64,000 bases of DNA from an uncultured Geobacteraceae bacterium. GTDB lineage: Bacteria; Desulfobacterota; Desulfuromonadia; Geobacterales; Pseudopelobacteraceae. This document shows positions 20,610 to 30,630 of the stretch, one piece after another. The first letter of the stretch is position 1. Every line of letters begins with the position of its first letter. Position numbers and translations under genes: made by a program. Location: contig CAIYDX010000219.1 of NCBI GenBank assembly GCA_903925005.1, forward strand, positions 1 through 64,000, given 5' to 3'. The notes beneath the pieces were generated by a model that made no database searches, was not told the origin of the DNA, and worked only from the letters and a program-made list of their open reading frames with translations.

Positions 20610-21199
20610 ATCGCCAACGCTTGATTCTCTTCATCCTGGTGATACTCCTTGGCATAGCCACCCTCTGGAGCTACAGCGCCATGCCGCGTTTCAAAACGGT
20701 CGGCACGGCGGTCTCCAAGCCTGACCGGCCAAAACCGACTGCTGCAACGACTGCAGCTATACCGGCCGGCGCAGCGGATGACGGCACCAGATTAAATATC
20801 AGACTGCTGGACAAGGAACCGGGCAGCTTTACCGGATATCGGCGCAACTTATTCAAGCCTGTTTTTGTCGATGAAATGAAAATTGCCCGGCAAAAAGCCG
20901 TAGCAAGCAAACCAATCGTAAAAGTGCCGGCGACTCCGGTGCTGCCGGTAATTACTCAACCTGAAACCGCTCCGCTGGCGCGCTTCACGTATTTGGGCTA
21001 TTTAAAAAAAGGGGCCGTTAAAACTATATTTCTGGCAAATGGTAAAGATATTTTGCTGGTCAAAAAAGGGGATAAAGTTGCCGATCGGTATGAAGCCGCC
21101 GATATTTCGGATCAGGCGTTAACGCTTACGGTCATCGATACCGGAGATGTAATCGTTATCCCATTGCTGGAAAACCGTCCGCTTTCCATGACGAAATAA
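20606..21199 (+). CDS. GspC/PilP-like protein
   Basis: 197 aa; N-terminal TM, Pro-rich linker, RFTYLGYLKKGAVKTIFLANGKDILLVKKGDKV. Confidence 0.72.
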   Translation: MNRQRLILFILVILLGIATLWSYSAMPRFKTVGTAVSKPDRPKPTAATTAAIPAGAADDGTRLNIRLLDKEPGSFTGYRRNLFKPVFVDEMKIARQKAVASKPIVKVPATPVLPVITQPETAPLARFTYLGYLKKGAVKTIFLANGKDILLVKKGDKVADRYEAADISDQALTLTVIDTGDVIVIPLLENRPLSMTK

Positions 21200-21227
21200 A
21201 CAAGATACTCCGAGGAGACGTACTTAA

Positions 21228-23636
21228 ATGCGCTACCTGAACCTGACTTCATATATAGCTTTATTACTGGCTATTTCCCTGCTCTCTGCCTGTGCCTCCC
21301 CAGCTTCCCGCTCTTTCAGGACGGCGGAGAAACTGGAGAGCGAGGGGAAATTCGAAGAAGCGATGTATCGCTATGCCGACGCCTTTAAAAGCGATCCGAC
21401 GCTCGTCGAATCACGGGTTAGTTTTTTAAAAACCCGCCAGAAGGCCGCCGATCTGCATTTCAGACAGGGGATGGTTTTAGCTGAAAAAGGGAATCATATA
21501 GAGGCGCTGTCGGAATTCCGGGCGGCCCAGGGTATCGATCCGAGCCAGGATCGTTTCAGGCAGCAGATCGAAATATCAACCCGGTTCAAAGATGCGCAGC
21601 TGGCGTTCCAGGAAGGGCGTGACTTTGAAAAAGGGAACAAACTTAAGGATGCCCACCGTCAATACATCAAGGCCGCGGAACTGTTTCCCAAAAACGGTGA
21701 ATATCAAGAGGCCCTTGAGCGAATTGTCCAGCTGCGTAAAAGCAAGCTGGAAGGGTATGAACTCCGCTTGAAATCAACCAAGCCGATAACGCTCAAATTC
21801 AAAGATGCCAAAATGAAGGATGTATTCACGATCCTGACACAGCTGTCGGGGATTAATTTTGTCTTCGATGACGGCATCAAGGATACCCCGGTCTCCATTT
21901 TTCTTGAAAACGCGTCGTTCCAGCAGGCGCTCGACCTGCTCGGCACCATGAACAAGCTCTACACGAAAAATCTCAACGAATCGACCGTGCTTCTGTACCA
22001 GAATACGCCGGATAAGAGCAAACAGTATGAAGACATGGTTCTGCGCACCTTTCATCTCAACTACATGGACGCAAAAAAGGCGATAAACCTGATCCGAACC
22101 ATGATCCAGGTCCGCAAGGTGTATGTGAACGAGGAGTCAAACTCGATTGTCATCCGGGACTCGGCGGATGTCGTTGCGGTTGTCGAAAAGATCCTCGATG
22201 CCAACGACATGCCTGAGGGTGAGGTAGTGCTTGATGTTGAAGTGATCGAGGTCAGTGATAACAATGTTGAAAACGTCGGACTGCTGCTCAGCAATTACAA
22301 CGTACAGTTAGGGGCATTCTCGGGCAGCAATCTGATGGCGACGTCGCTGACCAGCGCGACGACAATTATTCCTTCCGGATCAACAGTGCAAACAACAGGA
22401 ACTGCAGCCCCGTCAAACCTGGTGCAGGCCTTTTCAACGAAGGGTGGCGGCGGGTTTATTACCCTGCCGAACGCAACGTTCAATTTCGGCAAAACCCTTG
22501 CCAATGGCGATGTGCTGTCAAACCCGAAAATCCGGGTAAAAAACAAGGAAAAAGCCAAATTCAACGTCGGCACCAGGGTGCCGATCACGACGACGACCAT
22601 GAACGGCGTGCAGTCGCAGGTAAACGTCCAGTATGTCGATGTCGGCGTCAAGGTGAATGCCGAACCGACCATCCAACTCAATAACGAAATCTCCATCAAA
22701 CTGACTCTCGAAGTCAGCTCGATTCTGACCAGGGATAAGGTGGGGGCGGATGGCTTAACGACGGTCGTCACCATCGGTACCCGAAACATTGAGACGGTAC
22801 TCAGCCTTAAAGATAACGAAACCAGCGTCATCGGCGGCCTGATACAGCGCAACGACAGCAACAGTAAAAACAAATTTTACCTGTTGAGTGATATACCGCT
22901 GCTCGGACCGCTCTTTACCAACTCCAACTCATCCAAGGACAAGACGGAACTGATGCTGGCGATTACCCCCAGGCTGGTTCGGGGGATACCTGTGCCGCTT
23001 CCCGGTCTCGCCTCGTTCGGTTCCGGCAAGGAGGAACATCCGTCGCTTATCAAGCCGATGTCCTCATTCGATCAGGAACCGGTTTATGAGGGGGATAATC
23101 AGTCTAAAGGGGATCAAAAGAAAAACGACGCCCTTCCGGCTACTGTCAAAACGTCGGCGCCTGCTGCGCCTCAGGCAGATGAAATACTCCCCGCCATGCC
23201 GGCATCGTCACCCATGCCGGTTCAGCGCAGCCTTCTGCAGCTTGCCGCTCCCTCGTCCGCGGCTATCGGCCAGCAGTTCACCCTGGATATTAAAATCAGT
23301 GACGTAAAAGATCTTGCCAATGCCCCGTTTGTACTGACATTCGATCCGGTTTTTGTCGATTTTGTCGCAGTCAGCGAGGGCACTTTCTTGAAAAACGACG
23401 GCAAGCCGACCGTTTTTGGCAGCACAACCGATCCCTCCGGTGGTACTGTGACGGTCAATCTGGGGCGGACGGCGGGAAACGGCGGCGTATCGGGCGGCGG
23501 CACAGTTGCGACAGCGTTGTTTAAGGCTAAAAAGCAGGGTCCGGCGAGCTTTGCTTTCAGAAACGCCTCTTTCAAGGGATCAGACGGTTCGGCATTGAAC
23601 ATTCTCCCGTTCAGCACCGCAGTGGATATCCGCTGA
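21228..23636 (+). CDS. gspD: Secretin GspD-like lipoprotein with TPR, N domains and C-terminal cohesin-like domain
   Basis: 802 aa; lipobox LLSAC, secretin ETVLSLKDNETSVIGGLIQ...IPLLGPLF, C-terminal cohesin-like IGQQFTLDIKISDVKDLANAPFVLTFDPVFVDFV... Confidence 0.93.
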   Translation: MRYLNLTSYIALLLAISLLSACASPASRSFRTAEKLESEGKFEEAMYRYADAFKSDPTLVESRVSFLKTRQKAADLHFRQGMVLAEKGNHIEALSEFRAAQGIDPSQDRFRQQIEISTRFKDAQLAFQEGRDFEKGNKLKDAHRQYIKAAELFPKNGEYQEALERIVQLRKSKLEGYELRLKSTKPITLKFKDAKMKDVFTILTQLSGINFVFDDGIKDTPVSIFLENASFQQALDLLGTMNKLYTKNLNESTVLLYQNTPDKSKQYEDMVLRTFHLNYMDAKKAINLIRTMIQVRKVYVNEESNSIVIRDSADVVAVVEKILDANDMPEGEVVLDVEVIEVSDNNVENVGLLLSNYNVQLGAFSGSNLMATSLTSATTIIPSGSTVQTTGTAAPSNLVQAFSTKGGGGFITLPNATFNFGKTLANGDVLSNPKIRVKNKEKAKFNVGTRVPITTTTMNGVQSQVNVQYVDVGVKVNAEPTIQLNNEISIKLTLEVSSILTRDKVGADGLTTVVTIGTRNIETVLSLKDNETSVIGGLIQRNDSNSKNKFYLLSDIPLLGPLFTNSNSSKDKTELMLAITPRLVRGIPVPLPGLASFGSGKEEHPSLIKPMSSFDQEPVYEGDNQSKGDQKKNDALPATVKTSAPAAPQADEILPAMPASSPMPVQRSLLQLAAPSSAAIGQQFTLDIKISDVKDLANAPFVLTFDPVFVDFVAVSEGTFLKNDGKPTVFGSTTDPSGGTVTVNLGRTAGNGGVSGGGTVATALFKAKKQGPASFAFRNASFKGSDGSALNILPFSTAVDIR

Positions 23637-23644
23637 TTTTCGGA

Positions 23645-24382
23645 ATGAATTATCAGGCCGGCAAAGAAACAGTGAAAACAGCCGCCATCAACCGGAACGG
23701 TTTTACTTTTCTGATGGCGCTGATGATAATTGTGATAATCGGGATTATGTCCGCCTTTGCCGGTAAATCATGGACAATGTTCATGAAGAGGGAGCGCGAA
23801 AAGGAGTTGCTTTTTAGAGGGAACCAGATCAAGGAAGCGCTCGAAAACTGGTATAACCCGAAATATACCGTACCTGGCGTTCAGCCCAGAAGCGGAATTC
23901 GGCCGCTCATGGATCTGAAAGATCTGCTTCAGGATCCGTATTCGCTCACACCTATACGTTATTTGCCGCAGAGTTATGCTGCAGAATTTTATGATAAAAA
24001 TCCGAGGTGCGCCCCTGATTGCGCCAAGCTCAAGATTTATCAGGATCCGATAACCGGTAGGGAGTGGACCATTATCCGGGGAAATATTGTTAATAGCGGC
24101 GTCACACCTATTACCGGTACCCAAGGGAGCATAATCGGCGTTGCAAGTAAAAGCGACGATGTTCCGCTTAAAACCGACTTCAAAGACACGTCACTTGAAA
24201 ACATGGGTTCAGTTGCAGTTCCGGATTACAATGGAGCGCCGCGTTCCGTTTTTGCAAATGTGACTTCTAAATCGTCTCCCGGTTTGGGTGATAAAATAAC
24301 CAAGTACAGCGAATGGAAGTTTATTGCTGATCCCAAAAACGACCACACCAAAATATACCGATCGTATCACGAAGGGTGGTAG
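23645..24382 (+). CDS. Type II secretion pseudopilin lacking Glu+5
   Basis: 245 aa; NGFTFLMALMIIVIIGIM prepilin-like N-terminus. Confidence 0.82.
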   Translation: MNYQAGKETVKTAAINRNGFTFLMALMIIVIIGIMSAFAGKSWTMFMKREREKELLFRGNQIKEALENWYNPKYTVPGVQPRSGIRPLMDLKDLLQDPYSLTPIRYLPQSYAAEFYDKNPRCAPDCAKLKIYQDPITGREWTIIRGNIVNSGVTPITGTQGSIIGVASKSDDVPLKTDFKDTSLENMGSVAVPDYNGAPRSVFANVTSKSSPGLGDKITKYSEWKFIADPKNDHTKIYRSYHEGW

Positions 24383-24410
24383 TCCAAGGTGTTTATATGA
24401 GCATGATGGT

Positions 24411-24902
24411 ATGAATTACCTGGAATTGTTATTGACACGCAAAGGGGTTTCCCTGATTGAATTGATAATTACTATCACCATCCTGGGGATTCTTGCCGCC
24501 GGAGTGATGCCGTTGATTCGTAACAGTGCGATCAGAACGAAGGAGATCGAACTGCATAGAAACCTCCGCACCATTCGCATCGCTCTTGATGATTACAGAA
24601 AAACTTTTGACAAGATGCCGGATGGACCATTGAAATCGGGAAGCGGCTACCCGAAAGACCTTCAGGAGCTGGTTGAGGGACATGATTTTGGGGATCCCAA
24701 AATCGGCACCGTCAAATTCTTGCGGAGACCGGTACTCAATCCGATGAATAAGGATAGTTCCACGGACAAAAAATGGGGCTGGGAGCTTCGCTGCTACAAA
24801 GATAAACCTAGTTCGTCAACCTGGTGCGGCGATGATGTATTTGATGTTTATGCTCCGCAAGATGCAATCGCAATTGATGGCTCCAAATACAATGAATGGT
24901 GA
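24411..24902 (+). CDS. Type II secretion pseudopilin
   Basis: RKGVSLIELIITITILGILAAGV; start at internal ATG of ORF 24324..24902. Confidence 0.86.
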   Translation: MNYLELLLTRKGVSLIELIITITILGILAAGVMPLIRNSAIRTKEIELHRNLRTIRIALDDYRKTFDKMPDGPLKSGSGYPKDLQELVEGHDFGDPKIGTVKFLRRPVLNPMNKDSSTDKKWGWELRCYKDKPSSSTWCGDDVFDVYAPQDAIAIDGSKYNEW

Positions 24903-25374
24903 TGAATTGAACAATTCCAGAACAGGATGCCGGCGCATATCCTTTGCCACGATTCGTTGTAACCCCGATCGTCGGGGTTTTACACTGATTGAGTTGATGA
25001 TTGTTGTGTCGATTATTGGTATCATGGCCGCCATCGCCGTGCCGAACTATCAGTGGGGCATAATTAAAGCGCGGGAAGCGGTACTGCGCGAAACCCTGTA
25101 TAATTTTCGATCGGTCATCGATCAGTTTCACGCGGATCAGGGAAAGTACCCGGATTCCATAACCGATTTGAAGGACAAGGGGTATATGCGGGAAATTCCC
25201 AAAGATCCCTTTACTGTCAGTAATTCAACGTGGGAAACAGTTGAACCGCCGCCTCAAACAGCTTCAACCGGTTCTACAACCGGGGCGGCGGCTGATTCCG
25301 GAAAAGTATATGATGTAAAAAGCGGTTCAGACAAGATAAGCCCTACAACTAACACACCTTACAATACATGGTGA
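24892..25374 (+). CDS. Type II secretion major-type pseudopilin (GspG/OxpG-like)
   Basis: RRGFTLIELMIVVSIIGIMAAIAVPNY; ATG 24892 overlaps preceding stop. Confidence 0.86.
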   Translation: MNGDELNNSRTGCRRISFATIRCNPDRRGFTLIELMIVVSIIGIMAAIAVPNYQWGIIKAREAVLRETLYNFRSVIDQFHADQGKYPDSITDLKDKGYMREIPKDPFTVSNSTWETVEPPPQTASTGSTTGAAADSGKVYDVKSGSDKISPTTNTPYNTW

Positions 25375-25377
25375 TCT

Positions 25378-26070
25378 ATGATCCAGCTGCATAACGTATC
25401 GCTCGCTTACCAAACGGATGCTTCGGCGCTGAACAATATCAATTTGTCAATCGGCAAGGGTGAATTTGTCTTTCTGACCGGGCCTTCTGGAGCGGGAAAA
25501 ACGACTCTGTTGCGTCTGTTGTATGCGGCGCTTACTCCGAATCGCGGCCAGGTATTGATTGACGGGCAGAATATAACCCGTATGTCTCCATCTCAGATTC
25601 CTTTGCTGCGGCGCTCGATCGGGGTGGTATTTCAAGACTTCAAGTTGCTGCAAAACAGGACCGTTTTTGAAAATGTTGCCATAACTCTAGAAGTGCTGGG
25701 GTGGGGCAGAGGGGATATCGGCAAGAAAACCATGCATATTCTCAAACAGATGGGAATTGAATCCAAATATAACCTTATAACAGAGCGTCTTTCCGGTGGT
25801 GAACAGCAACGGGTGGCTCTCTCCAGGGCTCTGGTGAATGATCCGAAAATCCTGCTGGCAGACGAGCCGACCGGCAATCTTGATGATGCAAATAAAAATC
25901 AGATTCTCAATATCTTCAAAGAAGCAAATATTCGTGGTACAACAGTTGTAGTTGCGACTCATGACCGTCGTCTGATAGAACAGAGCCATAAACGTCTTGT
26001 CATGTTAAATAAGGGAGAAATCGTTGAACAAATGGAAAAAGAAACAACCGGCGACGATCAAGCCTTTTAA
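25378..26070 (+). CDS. ftsE: Cell division ATP-binding protein FtsE
   Basis: 230 aa; GPSGAGKTTLLR, LSGGEQQRVALSRAL, followed by ftsX. Confidence 0.95.
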   Translation: MIQLHNVSLAYQTDASALNNINLSIGKGEFVFLTGPSGAGKTTLLRLLYAALTPNRGQVLIDGQNITRMSPSQIPLLRRSIGVVFQDFKLLQNRTVFENVAITLEVLGWGRGDIGKKTMHILKQMGIESKYNLITERLSGGEQQRVALSRALVNDPKILLADEPTGNLDDANKNQILNIFKEANIRGTTVVVATHDRRLIEQSHKRLVMLNKGEIVEQMEKETTGDDQAF

Positions 26071-26992
26071 GCGCCCTACGCTTGCTGGTGATGGTTTGTT
26101 CGGCCGAGCAGGGTTCTTCCTTTCTCGGGCTATAACAAATATTCGTCAAAACGTTTTTGTCAATGTAGTGACAATAGGTACGATCACGCTGGCGCTGTTG
26201 ATCGTTTCCCTGTTCTTGCTTGTTTTTGTGAATCTGGAAAGCGCTGCGGAGAATTGGAGCGAGCGGGTACAGGTTACCGTCTATTTTGACAAGGAGCTGA
26301 CAACTCAGGATCAGAGTGCGTTACGAGAGAAAATATTCGCGCTGTCCGGGGTATCCCGCGTCGGTTACGTCTCGCGCAGCGAAGCCCTGAAACGCTTCAG
26401 AAACCGTTTAAAAGGGCAGGAAACCCTTCTGGAAGGTGTTCGTCCCGATATACTTCCAACCTCTTTTGAGATTTCTTTAAAACGCTCCCATCGTGAAACG
26501 GCCTCGGTAGAAAATTTTGTCGCCGCGTTAAAAAAGATTCCCGGTATTACCGAAGTTCAGTATGGTGAGGAATGGGTGCGCCGCTTTAATCTGTTTTTAA
26601 ATTTCATGCGGTTGCTCGGAGCTCTGCTCGGCGGATTTTTGGTGATTGCCGTGATTTTCATTGTATCAAATACGATCAAGCTTACCATATACTCCCGTCG
26701 CGACGAATTGGATGTCATGGCTCTTGTAGGAGCAACAAGTTTTTTCATCAAGGCCCCGTTTCTTCTGGAAGGGGTGATACAGGGGGCGATTGGTTCTATC
26801 CTTTCCGTTGTCCTGCTGTTTGGTCTGTATGAAGCTTTTCTGCATAATGCCGGAAGTTTTCTTACCTTTAATCCCGCCACTTCGGGATTGGGCTTCCTCC
26901 CCTTGGAGTACGTCGGCGGATTACTGCTGGCTGGCGCCATGCTCGGATTCATAGGAAGTCTTACGTCATTGAAGCGCTTTATTAATGTATAG
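26024..26992 (+). CDS. ftsX: Cell division protein FtsX
   Basis: 322 aa; FtsX-like TM architecture; overlaps ftsE. Exact start uncertain. Confidence 0.93.
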   Translation: MNKWKKKQPATIKPFKRPTLAGDGLFGRAGFFLSRAITNIRQNVFVNVVTIGTITLALLIVSLFLLVFVNLESAAENWSERVQVTVYFDKELTTQDQSALREKIFALSGVSRVGYVSRSEALKRFRNRLKGQETLLEGVRPDILPTSFEISLKRSHRETASVENFVAALKKIPGITEVQYGEEWVRRFNLFLNFMRLLGALLGGFLVIAVIFIVSNTIKLTIYSRRDELDVMALVGATSFFIKAPFLLEGVIQGAIGSILSVVLLFGLYEAFLHNAGSFLTFNPATSGLGFLPLEYVGGLLLAGAMLGFIGSLTSLKRFINV

Positions 26993-27013
26993 TTACAATC
27001 CCGAATTGGTATA

Positions 27014-28201
27014 TTGATGAAGCAAACAATAGGTATATTCACACTTCTGATGGTTGCCGCTTCCCTCTCTTTGGCACAAAACCCCAAAGACGAGCTAAGT
27101 GGTGTCAAACGGGATATCAAGGCCAAAAAGCAGCTTATTTCCAAGACTCGCAAAGTCGAAGCGGTTATCTCCACCGAGCTTAAAGAAATTCTTAAAAATC
27201 TTGAACAGAAGGAGGCTGACCTCGGCCGTCTCGGGCGTGATCTTCGAGGTGTTGAGTCAAGTCTCGACCGAACCGGGCGTGAAATCCACAGGGTAACGGA
27301 TGAAGCAAACCGCAAAAGGCAGGAAATAGAACGGCGCTTGTTGTCATTGTATAAAGCGGGCGAACTTGGAGCCCTGCGAATGTTCTTTTCGGCGGAATCA
27401 TTTCCCCAACTTGCCGAAAATATCCGTTACATGAAATCGATTCTTGATAATGATAAACGAATTTATCTTGAATATAATCAGAAAATCGATCAACTTAAGA
27501 GCCTTAAGGCGGATCTGGAGCGCGATGCATTAAAAAAAGAGCGCATCATGACCGGGATCGAGCAGAAAAAACGTGAGATCGAGGTGGAGAAGGGTAAGAA
27601 AGCAGCCTATCTTGGCAAGGTGCGTCAGGATCGCAAGAGCTACGAAACTTCGCTTAAAGAGTTGCAAGCCAATGCTGACCGGCTTCAGGCAATGATTACC
27701 CGTCTCGAAGCTTTAAGCCGACGAAAGCTCGCTTCCCGTCACGAGAAGCCGGGAGCCAGACAGAAACCGCTCGCGGAACTCCCGCCGGTGCCTGATCGTG
27801 GATTTGCCTCTCAAAAAGGTCGATTGCCGCTTCCGGTTCGGGGCGAAATACTTGAGTCATATGGCAAACATAAACATCCCGAATTTAACTCTTTTACCTT
27901 CAGCAAGGGGTTGTCGATTTCTGCTTCATCCGGAACCGAGATAAAATCAATTTATGAAGGCACCGTTATTTTTGCGGATTATTTCAAAGGTTTTGGTAAT
28001 ATGATCATAGTCGATCATGGCGGCGGTTATTTCACCCTGTATGCCCATGCATCGCGGCTTGCAAAAAAAGTCGGTGCCGAGGTTGCACGGCATGAAACAA
28101 TCGGAACGGTTGGCGATGTCGATTCAAGCAAGGGGAGCATGCTCTATTTCGAAATTCGGCATCAGGGCAAACCGGTTGACCCGGTCGGATGGATTCATTG
28201 A
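27014..28201 (+). CDS. Murein hydrolase activator EnvC-like (coiled coil + M23/LytM domain)
   Basis: 395 aa; signal peptide, long coiled coil, LytM region ...GNMIIVDHGGGYFTLYAHAS; directly after ftsEX. Confidence 0.92.
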   Translation: MMKQTIGIFTLLMVAASLSLAQNPKDELSGVKRDIKAKKQLISKTRKVEAVISTELKEILKNLEQKEADLGRLGRDLRGVESSLDRTGREIHRVTDEANRKRQEIERRLLSLYKAGELGALRMFFSAESFPQLAENIRYMKSILDNDKRIYLEYNQKIDQLKSLKADLERDALKKERIMTGIEQKKREIEVEKGKKAAYLGKVRQDRKSYETSLKELQANADRLQAMITRLEALSRRKLASRHEKPGARQKPLAELPPVPDRGFASQKGRLPLPVRGEILESYGKHKHPEFNSFTFSKGLSISASSGTEIKSIYEGTVIFADYFKGFGNMIIVDHGGGYFTLYAHASRLAKKVGAEVARHETIGTVGDVDSSKGSMLYFEIRHQGKPVDPVGWIH

Positions 28202-28240
28202 TAATTTTACACGAAGTATAAATATATTCGGAGGAAACAA

Positions 28241-29614
28241 ATGAGTGTACCAGGCAGTAAAAAAACAAGAATGATCGCAGGTTTTGCAGTTGTTGTGGCT
28301 TTTTTGTCCATCTTTATCATCAGCTCCCAACGTCACAGCTCGGCAGAGGGAAAAGGGAGCGATTATGAATCGATAGAGCTTTTTACGGACGTCATGGCGA
28401 TTATCAAAAAAAGTTACGTTGAAGACGTCGATACCAAAAAACTGGTATACGGCGCTATAAACGGCATGCTGTCGTCGCTTGATCCGCATAGCTCATTTAT
28501 GTCTCCCGATAGTTATAAAGAGATGAAAATTGATACTAAAGGCGCATTTGGCGGGCTGGGGATTGAAATATCCATCAAGGAGGGCGTTCTTACCGTTATC
28601 TCGCCGATTGAAGACACTCCGGCATTTAAAGCCGGAATCAAGTCAGGCGACATGATTCTTAAAATAGACGATAAATATACCAAGGATCTGAATATCAACG
28701 ATGCCGTCAAGCGCATGCGGGGCCTGAAAGGGTCCAAGGTGATTCTTACCATCATGCGTGAGGGATTCGATAAACCTAAAGAATTTCCGCTTGTCCGGGA
28801 TATTATCCAGGTTAAGAGCGTCCGGTTCCACCTTATGGATGGCGGTTATGGTTATGTGCGCATTGCCCAGTTCCAGGAAAAAACCGATGACGATTTATCA
28901 AAAGCCCTTAAAACAATGAAGGAAGAATACAAAGGTGAGCTTAAGGGACTGGTGCTTGATTTACGCAATGATCCGGGCGGGTTGCTTGATCAGGCGGTCA
29001 AGGTTGCTGAGCATTTCGTCCAGGAGGGGCAACTGATTGTCTACACCGAAGGGCGTGAAAAAGACTCAAAAATGCAGTTTAACGCCAAAAAAGGTGGCAA
29101 AGAGTCCAATTATCCCATCGTGGTCGTAATAAACGGCGGCAGTGCCAGTGCCTCGGAAATTGTTGCCGGCGCTCTACAGGATCATAAGCGGGCAATTATT
29201 CTGGGAACCCAGAGCTTCGGCAAGGGGTCGGTGCAGACCATTATTCCGCTGTCTGACGACTCTGGACTCCGTTTGACAACCGCCCGTTACTACACTCCCA
29301 AGGGGCGTTCAATTCAAGCCAAGGGGATAACTCCGGATATTACAGTCGAAGCGGTTGAACTTCCCAAAACAACCGGCAAGAAAGACTCACTGCATCTGCG
29401 CGAAAAAGATCTTGAGAACCATTTTGAAAGTGAAGATAAAACCGGCGTCAGTGAAACAAAAAAAGATGATAAAAAGAACGAAAAGATTGAAGAAAAAACT
29501 GATAAAGTGCCGTCAAAACTTGAAGACAATCTAAAAACCGATTACCAGGTGCTCAGGGCTCTCGATCTGCTCAAAGGGTGGGAGTTGATTAAGGCAATGG
29601 GCAACGAAAAGTAA
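28241..29614 (+). CDS. S41 family C-terminal processing protease (PDZ)
   Basis: 457 aa; VLDLRNDPGGLLDQAVKVAEHF, NGGSASASEIVAGALQDHKRA, SFGKGSVQT. Confidence 0.95.
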   Translation: MSVPGSKKTRMIAGFAVVVAFLSIFIISSQRHSSAEGKGSDYESIELFTDVMAIIKKSYVEDVDTKKLVYGAINGMLSSLDPHSSFMSPDSYKEMKIDTKGAFGGLGIEISIKEGVLTVISPIEDTPAFKAGIKSGDMILKIDDKYTKDLNINDAVKRMRGLKGSKVILTIMREGFDKPKEFPLVRDIIQVKSVRFHLMDGGYGYVRIAQFQEKTDDDLSKALKTMKEEYKGELKGLVLDLRNDPGGLLDQAVKVAEHFVQEGQLIVYTEGREKDSKMQFNAKKGGKESNYPIVVVINGGSASASEIVAGALQDHKRAIILGTQSFGKGSVQTIIPLSDDSGLRLTTARYYTPKGRSIQAKGITPDITVEAVELPKTTGKKDSLHLREKDLENHFESEDKTGVSETKKDDKKNEKIEEKTDKVPSKLEDNLKTDYQVLRALDLLKGWELIKAMGNEK

Positions 29615-29658
29615 ATAATGAAAGCAATGAACTTAGGCATAAAGGTATCCGGCACGTA

Positions 29659-30630
29659 ATGGCCGGTGCAAACAGAAGAAAATCCCGAAAGCAGTCATCC
29701 GGGTCCCGGATGGCTGCTTTCGTAGTACTGCTGCTTATAGTCGCAGCGGTTGCCGGATATATGTTCTTTTCTCCCCCCTGGAAAAAAGAGGCACCGCCCA
29801 GAGGACCGGAAATCAAACCTGAACAACTGTCTGATTCACCGCCTCGTAAACCGGTCTTTCCTAAGTTAACTACCATCCATCTCCCTGTACAAAAAACAGA
29901 ACAGAGCGATTATACGGCGCCGCCAACGATCCCTGAAACTTATAAAACCAGAGTTCTGCCAAACAAGGCCGCGCGTCTGGCAATAATTATCGACGACATG
30001 GGAAGCAGTTTGACTGAAGCACATTCTCTGGCCGCAATAAAAGTACCGCTGACTTTTTCGATAATTCCGGGGCTTCGTAACGATAAAGACGTTGCGTCCT
30101 ATGCTGCCGTCCATAAAATTGAAACATTGATCCACGTTCCGATGCAGCCCAAGGGGTGGCCCGCACACCGTCTGGAAGCGAATGGTCTTCTGGTGGCAAT
30201 GGCTGATGACGAGTTGCGGGAGCGGATGTCCTGGTTTGTGCAACAGTTTCCCGGAGCGGTCGGAGTAAATAACCATATGGGATCGGAATTTACCGAACAA
30301 GAGGAAAAGATGGTTGTCGTACTTCAGACACTTAAGAATAGGAATCTGTTCTTTATCGACAGCGTAACATCACAGGGGAGCTCCGGTTTCAGAGTGGCAC
30401 AGCGGCTGGGTATCAAGACTGCCAAACGGAATGTTTTTCTGGATAACGAGCAGGAACGGAGCTACATTCTTGGCCAACTTAATCAGGCGGTTATGCTGGC
30501 CAGAAAAAACGGCTCGGCAATAGCAATCTGCCATCCGCATCCCGAAACGATTGCAGCTCTTGCCGCGGCGCTCCCGGAGTTGGCCGGTCGGGGTATCCGG
30601 CTGGTTCCGGCGTCGCAGCTTGTCAAATAG
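29659..30630 (+). CDS. Divergent polysaccharide deacetylase family protein
   Basis: 323 aa; AIIIDDMGSS, MHVPMQP-like HVPMQPKGW, GVNNHMGSEFT, FFIDSVTS. Confidence 0.92.
   Translation: MAGANRRKSRKQSSGSRMAAFVVLLLIVAAVAGYMFFSPPWKKEAPPRGPEIKPEQLSDSPPRKPVFPKLTTIHLPVQKTEQSDYTAPPTIPETYKTRVLPNKAARLAIIIDDMGSSLTEAHSLAAIKVPLTFSIIPGLRNDKDVASYAAVHKIETLIHVPMQPKGWPAHRLEANGLLVAMADDELRERMSWFVQQFPGAVGVNNHMGSEFTEQEEKMVVVLQTLKNRNLFFIDSVTSQGSSGFRVAQRLGIKTAKRNVFLDNEQERSYILGQLNQAVMLARKNGSAIAICHPHPETIAALAAALPELAGRGIRLVPASQLVK

Noticed and set aside
26557-27315. 252-aa minus-strand ORF
   Set aside because: Antisense to ftsX/envC; Ser/Arg-rich shadow composition.
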